A DNA stretch of 64,000 nucleotides, taken from NCBI GenBank assembly GCA_025618425.1, contig CM046851.1:5952561-6016560 (forward strand), given 5' to 3'. This DNA comes from Heliocidaris tuberculata. Taxonomy: Eukaryota; Echinodermata; Echinoidea; Camarodonta; Echinometridae. The position numbers were made by a program, and so were the translations under genes. Shown piece after piece: positions 58,600 through 64,000 of this stretch (the stretch's first letter is position 1; every line of letters starts with the position of its first letter). The notes under the pieces were generated by a model, which saw only the letters and a list, made by a program, of their open reading frames with translations, did not search any database and was not told the origin of the DNA.

Positions 58600-60540
58600 T
58601 AGCGCTGCTAGCACAAAAACCAGTACATGGACCCCCTTTTTTCAAACTCTCTCCTCCTTCGGTATAATTTTCTCTACAAATCTGGAAACTTTGGTGAAAA
58701 TGACATGGATTTTGAATGTACAGGAGAGTTATTTTGCACCCATCCCATTCCTAGACAGGTTCCCAGCCAGATATGCGCAGTTCCTGAGAGTTTTGCGAGT
58801 TTTGACTTCTTCTGCCGAATGAGGGCCCTGATAGCACAAAAACGAGTGCATGGACCCCCATTTTTTAAACTTTCTCCTTATGCAGTATATAGTTTTCTAC
58901 AAATATGGAAAAATTTACGAATCTGGCATGGATTTTGAATGTACAGTAGAGTTTTTTTCGAACCCATCCCATTCCCAAACATGTTCCCAGCCAGCCATGT
59001 GCAGTTTTTGCGAGATTTGCGAGTTTTTGACTTTTTCCGCCACCTGAGGGCGCTGCTAGCACAAAAGCGAGTGCATGGACTCCCATTTTTTAAACTTTCT
59101 ACTTTTGCAGTATATAATTCTCTACGAATCTGAAAAAATTTACGAATCTGGCATGGATTTTGAATGAACAGTAGAGTTTTTTTTTGCACCTATCGCATTC
59201 CCAGACAGGTTCCCAGCCAGCCATGTGCAGTTTTTGCGAGATTTGCGAGTTTTTGACTTCTTCTGCCGAATGAGGGCGCTGCTAGCACAAAAGCGAGTGC
59301 ATGGACTCCCATTTTTTAAACTTTCTACTTTTGCAGTATATAATTCAATACGAATCTGAAAAAAATTACGAATCTGGCATGGATTTTGAATGTACAGTAG
59401 AGTTTTTTTTTGCACCTATCGCATTCCAGACAGGTTCCCAGCCAGCCATGTGCAGTTTCTGCGAGATTTGCGAGTTTTTGACTTCTTCTGCCGAATGAGG
59501 GCCCTGATAACACAAAAACGAGTGCATGGACCCCCATTTTTTAAACTTTCTCCTTTTGCAGTATATATTTCTCTACAAATATGGAAAAAAATTACGAATC
59601 TGGCATGGATTTTGAATGTACAGTAGAGTTTTTTTTTGCACCCATCCCATTCCCAGACAGGTTCCCAGCCAGCCATGCGCAGTTTTTGAGAGTTTTGCGA
59701 GTTTTTGACTTTTTCCGCCAACTAAGGGCGCTGCTAGCACAAAAACGAGTGCATGGACCCCCATTTTTAAAACTTTCTCCCTCTGCAGTATATAATTCTC
59801 TACAAATTTGGAAAAAATTACAAATCTGGCATGGATTTTGAATGTACAGTAGAGTTTTTTTTTCACCTATCCCATTCCCAGACAGGTTCCCAGCCAGCCA
59901 TGCGCAGTTTTTGCGAGTTTTGCGAGTTTTTGACTTTTTCCCCCACCTGAGGGCCCTGCTAGCACAAAAACGAGTGCATGGACCCCCATTTTTAAAACTT
60001 TCTCCTTCTGCAGTATATAATTCTCTACAAATATGGAAAAAAATTACGAATCTGACATGGATTTTGAATGTACAGTATAGTTTTTTCGAACCCATCCCAT
60101 TCCTAGACAGGTTCTCAGCCAGTTCTTACGAGTTTTGGGAGTTTTTGACCTTTTCCGCCAACTGAGGGCGCTGCTAGCATAAAAACGAGTGCATTGACCC
60201 CCATTTTTAAAACGTTCTCCTCCTTCAGTATACTTTTCTCTACAAATCTGGAAAGTTTGACGAATATGACATGGATTTTGACAGAATAATGGGGATTTGT
60301 ATGACATTGGGAATTCTGAGGCCTATCAATGGCCAAAAACCTGCGATGACGTCATTCTACCTGACACCCAATCATGGCATAGTTCAGTGTCCCATAGAAA
60401 AAAAGTAAGCACATGGACCTGTAATTTTCTATGCGTATTTGGGCTTGTCATGGACCAAAGTAACTGTATGCAAAGTTTGGTGAAAATGACATGAATTTGA
60501 CTTTAAATGTGGAACGTCCTTAAGTCTGTTAGGGAGCTAC
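58600..60540. repeat. Tandem satellite, ~225-bp unit, 8 clear copies
   Basis: The word ATGGACnCCC (last clear copy ATTGACCCCC) marks the units at 58627, 58850, 59075, 59301, 59526, 59753, 59978 and 60193, with spacings 223, 225, 226, 225, 227, 225 and 215. A degenerate ninth unit has ATGGACC at 60412. Each unit contains GCTAGCACAAAAnCGAGTGC, GCAGTATATA, TGGCATGGATTTTGAATG, GACAGGTTCCCAGCCAG and TTTGCGAGTTTTTGACTT. The outer units keep CTTTGGTGAAAATGACATG where inner ones read TACGAATCTGGCATG, as if the inner units spread by later amplification. Open frames up to 167 codons (59592-60095, - strand) cross unit borders but show no known domain. Confidence 0.93.
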
Positions 60541-60643
60541 CTAGGGTAAAATACTTAGCCAAAAGATTCAACTGAATACCAAAATTGCTTAAGTATTTTA
60601 TCTCAGCAGAAAACTAAGCAAACTACTCATATTTCACTCTTAA

Positions 60644-61116
60644 AGGTAATAAACAGTAGTGGTAGCAAAATGAAAGTTGGCATGAAACTGCTCAAAAACA
60701 GTCTCATATTGTTCGGCTTGCATAAAAAGATACATGAGTGAGATAATCCGTTATTCTATTCATGATTTCCGGTGATTTTCAGTAAAATAATTCAAATGAT
60801 CGAATATCAACGGTTACCTTATACCCTCGCTAAGGACCACCTACCCCGACGCTCCCGGTTCAACGGCGCATAGCGGTTCGCACACACTTGTTACACACAC
60901 TGTTTTCACATCAAATTACAAGCGCGGTAGCGCGCTTGTAATTCGATGTTTATATGGGGGCATATTTTAGCCATTTCTAAACCATTTTTCTTCAAACAAA
61001 CGTCACCTACGTTCGAAATTAATCATTTTACAACAGTATATGTAGTAATTTCCATTCCAGCTGACAAAGTAGTTAAATATCCAAAGCGCCACCTTTCCCA
61101 CTACTGTACGATACCT
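60644..61116. mobile_element. TTAA-flanked MITE with central hairpin
   Basis: The ends AGGTAATAAACAGTAGTGG and (complement) AGGTATCGTACAGTAGTGG are flanked by TTAA on both sides (60640-60643 and 61117-61120). Near the middle, AATTACAAGCGCG and CGCGCTTGTAATT form a tight hairpin (about 60908-60945). No coding capacity. Confidence 0.72.
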
Positions 61117-61632
61117 TTAAGTATTGAATTGAATACGGGCCCAGATCGACTGCAGACCGAAGAAAACTTGTATTGCCTTGGATGACTAAGAATCGATTGA
61201 TTTGACGGTGTGACTGAGGTGTTATCATCTCTGTGCATTACCCCCATATGACCCCCCCCCCCCCCCTCCTCCCCTGTCTTAGCATTTCTAGGTGCGGTAG
61301 GAGGTGAGTTGGCCTGGATTACAAGAGAGAAATCGAAATAGCACTTCAATTAGATAAACAAATAACCCATTATCCCGTATGCATAAAATCAAGGACACTG
61401 TTGCGATTCAGATTCTAGTGATTAGTCAATATTTGTCTTCGTAATATAGTGCAGTAAACATGACAAGAAACACAGATTTGTTTGCATGATCTAAATGCTT
61501 GTCGTTTTTTGTAAAGATTTTGACGAATATCGGTCTCCGGGGGGGGGGGGGGGGGAGTTGTAGGACAAATACTCCGACGACAATAAGTCAATTCGTAATT
61601 GTAATTTGCGCATGTGCAGATAAAGGTCATCT
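61117..61632. other. Non-coding stretch with C and G runs
   Basis: C run at 61252-61266 and G run at 61540-61555. No supportable gene. Confidence 0.4.
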
Positions 61633-61640
61633 GTACCGAG

Positions 61641-61954
61641 CAGTGGCAGATTTAGGGGGGGGGGGCAATCCCGGCCCGTGCCCCCCCCCCCCTTTTTTTT
61701 GAGAGAAAACAATGCATTGTGCCCCCCCCCCCTTTTCGACCAGAAAACCTTTTTTTGTTGTTGTTGTTTTTTTGTTGTTGCTTGCTTGTCAGAGAATTAT
61801 GGAGGAGAACTGGACCCCATAACCCCCCCCCACTGAGCGACTGGCTGGCGAGACCAAAAAAATATGGGTCTCCCTCCAAGCAGTTTCCCAAAGTTGACAA
61901 TCCTGCATTTGTGTGCCCCCCCCCCCCTTATACGAAATCCTGGATCCGCCCCTG
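61641..61954. mobile_element. hAT-type MITE with perfect 8-bp TSD
   Basis: It begins CAGTGGCAGATTTAGG and ends CCTGGATCCGCCCCTG. GTACCGAG occurs directly on both sides (61633-61640 and 61955-61962), the 8-bp duplication expected for hAT transposons, whose termini typically start CAG. The inside is poly-G, poly-C and poly-T/GTT tracts without coding capacity. Confidence 0.85.
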
Positions 61955-62081
61955 GTACCGAGTACAAATTGGGATTATGTTAGGATCATTTGTACCATGT
62001 ACTAATTACGAACTGGTTTATTCCTCAGCGTCAGTTTCGTACACCACAAACCGAATTCTAAACTTTAATCTTGGACCAATC

Positions 62082-62346
62082 CTGTGGCGAATTTCGGCGG
62101 GGGGAGGGGGGGGGGCAATTCCCTCCTGTGTCTCCTCCCTTTTGAAAGAAAAGCGTACATTGTGCCCCCCCCCCCTTTGAAACTGATAACTTTTTTTATT
62201 ATTTTGCTTGTCAGAGAATTTTTAACGAAAAAGAGAGCCCAAAACGTGTGATAACCCTTTTCTTTTCTTTTTTTTTTTTTTGCTTGTCAGAAAATCTTTG
62301 GAGATTTGTGTGCCCCCCCCCTTACAAAATCCTGGGTCCGCCCCTG
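62082..62346. mobile_element. hAT-like MITE, second local copy
   Basis: The left end CTGTGGCGAATTTCGGCGGG is degraded; the right end CCTGGGTCCGCCCCTG matches the family. The internal layout (G run, CCCC run, TTGCTTGTCAGA) follows the neighbour at 61641, with TTGCTTGTCAGA present twice. No target duplication seen. Confidence 0.65.
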
Positions 62347-63951
62347 TCAGACACTATACCTATTATCCTAACCTCACATAAAACCTATCCATTACAACCC
62401 TATTAATATACTCTATCTTTGACGAAATAAAGCCCGGAGCCCGAACATATCTCAGAGCACCTTCCGGAGATTTTTTTTTTTCCTATACCATCACATCCGA
62501 CATCTAAGAATTGAAGCATCTCAGAATTCTTGTGATACATGTTTGTCCATTCTGCCAGATGTTTGCACTACTTCATCTCAATTAGGACTCCATCTACATG
62601 TATATTCGTAGCATAACTCACCAGCATGACTTGTCTTTAGTCGAATATTAAACGACTCAAAACAAATTATATCGACAACGAAGAGGCTGTATAAAGAGAT
62701 ACCGTTAATTTAACTATCACCTTGAGTTCAGTAATGACATTTTAATTGCTTACTTATGCGCATGTGCGTCACCGCTTTTGATTTTTACATTGATTTTGTT
62801 CGCCAAGTGTCGTTTAGGTCTCTATTAAGAATTGGACATTACTGAAAGAGGCAGAAATGGGTTTGTCTTTAATACGCCGCAAGCAGTTTAAGAGGGACGC
62901 AGAAGCGCAGTAGAGCCAAACATCTTAGGAAATTCATGAACAAAAGGAGAGCTTCCCTGGTGCTTCATTTCAGCTTTGACCACGGCTTTCTATGTATTTT
63001 CTTCTGAGAGAATGAGAGCGACAGACAATACTGACGTTTTAAGGAATATAGTTACGGCTAGTACTATAGGAGGGAGAAATCACTCCATCCGCGTAAATGT
63101 AAATGATGTGAGGTCAAATTAAACTGTTACATGACGTTTCTTTGGCCGTCACATGAATAAATATTATTCGTTAGCAGGAGGCATATGGCAATCGTAACAT
63201 TAAGAGCACAAGCGTGCACACTTTCCCTCACTCTGACTCCCACCGTAACATGCAGAACACACACACATACAATTTAGAAGGAATTCAATTTGTGGAAGTA
63301 AAAGACGAGAAAATGTTTGACTTTGATCATTGTTTTTACTAAAACTCAAGTGTTTCTCTTTTTCTATGAACACGTTGCTACAGCCTCCAAATAAATTAAT
63401 GAGATCCGATGGGGAATAGCAAATAACTGTATGGGAACCATTCAAAAAAGCACATTAGTTTGTCTGACATCATTTTGATTGACTGATTGATGCAAGATTT
63501 CATTTCATCTCCCATGTTTCCAAATACAAAACAATATGATTTACAAAGTACAAAATCATGAAATGAAAAAGGAACCTACCGGAAAGCATAGCTTGTTTGG
63601 GTAGGTTCCCAAGATTTTGGTCAAGATTGAAGGGTGAGAAGATTAAAGACTCCCAAAAGAAGTAAAATTCACGGTCAAACAATTCCAGCTCTTTGAATTA
63701 TAGTCGCGACGACGGACATATTATCCCCAAGATGGTCATAGTCTTCCGTTCAAGCTCAGTAGTTGCGGTCACTGTCTTATGAGGCCTGAAATCAAAGGGG
63801 CATCTTTGCTCGTGTCCACACTTAAATCTTTTCTCAATAATTTGAATACCGTTCCCTGTCTACACGGTGTAATGTACATGTATATATCAGCGAGTTGACA
63901 AGTGAAGCGTCATAAATGACAACATATGGGCAGCGGACTGTACGCTCTTAA
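62347..63951. other. Non-coding stretch, nothing recognised
   Basis: AT-rich unique-looking sequence. - strand frames at 63200-63445 and 63500-63682 show no domain or splice context that I can support. Confidence 0.4.
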
Positions 63952-64000
63952 AGGGGAATACCATCCTGGTATTTAATTGATTTTAATAAAAGCAGACAAA
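63952..64000. mobile_element. Left end of TTAA foldback, cut by window edge
   Basis: TTAA (63948-63951) precedes AGGGGAATACCATCCTGGTA and then AAAAGCAGACAAA, following the left end of the 10780-11363 element. The rest lies outside the window. Confidence 0.5.

Noticed and set aside
59592..60095. 167-codon - strand frame
   Set aside because: It lies wholly within the ~225-bp satellite and is open because the unit is close to a multiple of three; no known domain. Kept as a finding, not as a gene.

Overview
This window looks like an accessory, repeat-dominated stretch of an animal genome, most likely a marine deuterostome and probably an echinoderm such as a sea urchin. The evidence is indirect. 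The DNA is AT-rich and nearly free of long reading frames. It carries very long pure trinucleotide tracts and long poly-C/poly-G runs. It also holds many short inverted-repeat elements, tRNA-derived SINEs, LINE 3' ends with simple-sequence tails, and foldback elements resembling the TU elements of sea urchins. There are no bacterial operons, rRNA genes, functional tRNA genes or CRISPR arrays.

The centrepiece is a nearly complete BEL/Pao LTR retrotransposon at about 22138-30697, on the + strand. Its two LTRs of about 1.34 kb differ by only about two substitutions and one single-base gap, plus one ambiguous terminal base. It has a candidate 5-bp target duplication (AAGAC). Gag, protease, reverse transcriptase and RNase H lie in one frame at 23518-27177. 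Integrase continues in the same frame to 28716 after one TGA stop. A 16-bp tandem array lies between pol and the polypurine tract.

Left part (1-22 kb): three tRNA-like SINE copies occur in the window (about 105 and 6008 on +, 43146 on -). Inverted-repeat elements lie at 8743-9403 and 10780-11363 (TTAA-flanked). A perfect 22-bp-arm hairpin is at 12814-12858, a TU-like foldback at 17316-18507 and a hAT-like MITE at 18634-18947. Pure (TTC)n, (ACT)n, (AAT)n, TA and TG tracts lie between them.

Right part (30.7-64 kb): a broken LINE C-terminus (30711-31443) abuts the BEL element, followed by long ATT and AAG tracts. Next come several foldbacks and MITEs, a second TU-like element (36762-38998) and a plausible host exon encoding a signal peptide (44240-44414, ATG at 44315, with acceptor- and donor-like ends). 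A broken RT-encoding LINE (50370-52680) and a third LINE C-terminus with a head-to-tail duplicated 3' UTR (56342-57480) follow. A satellite of about 225 bp with eight clear copies and one degenerate copy fills 58600-60540. More MITEs follow, one with a perfect 8-bp hAT-type target duplication (61641-61954).

I found no convincing multi-gene host system. The only potentially functional proteins are the retrotransposon polyprotein and the single candidate host exon. The most unusual features are the lone in-frame TGA in a very young BEL element, the 16-bp array in its 3' region, the satellite whose unit is close to a multiple of three, and the tandem LINE 3' UTRs.
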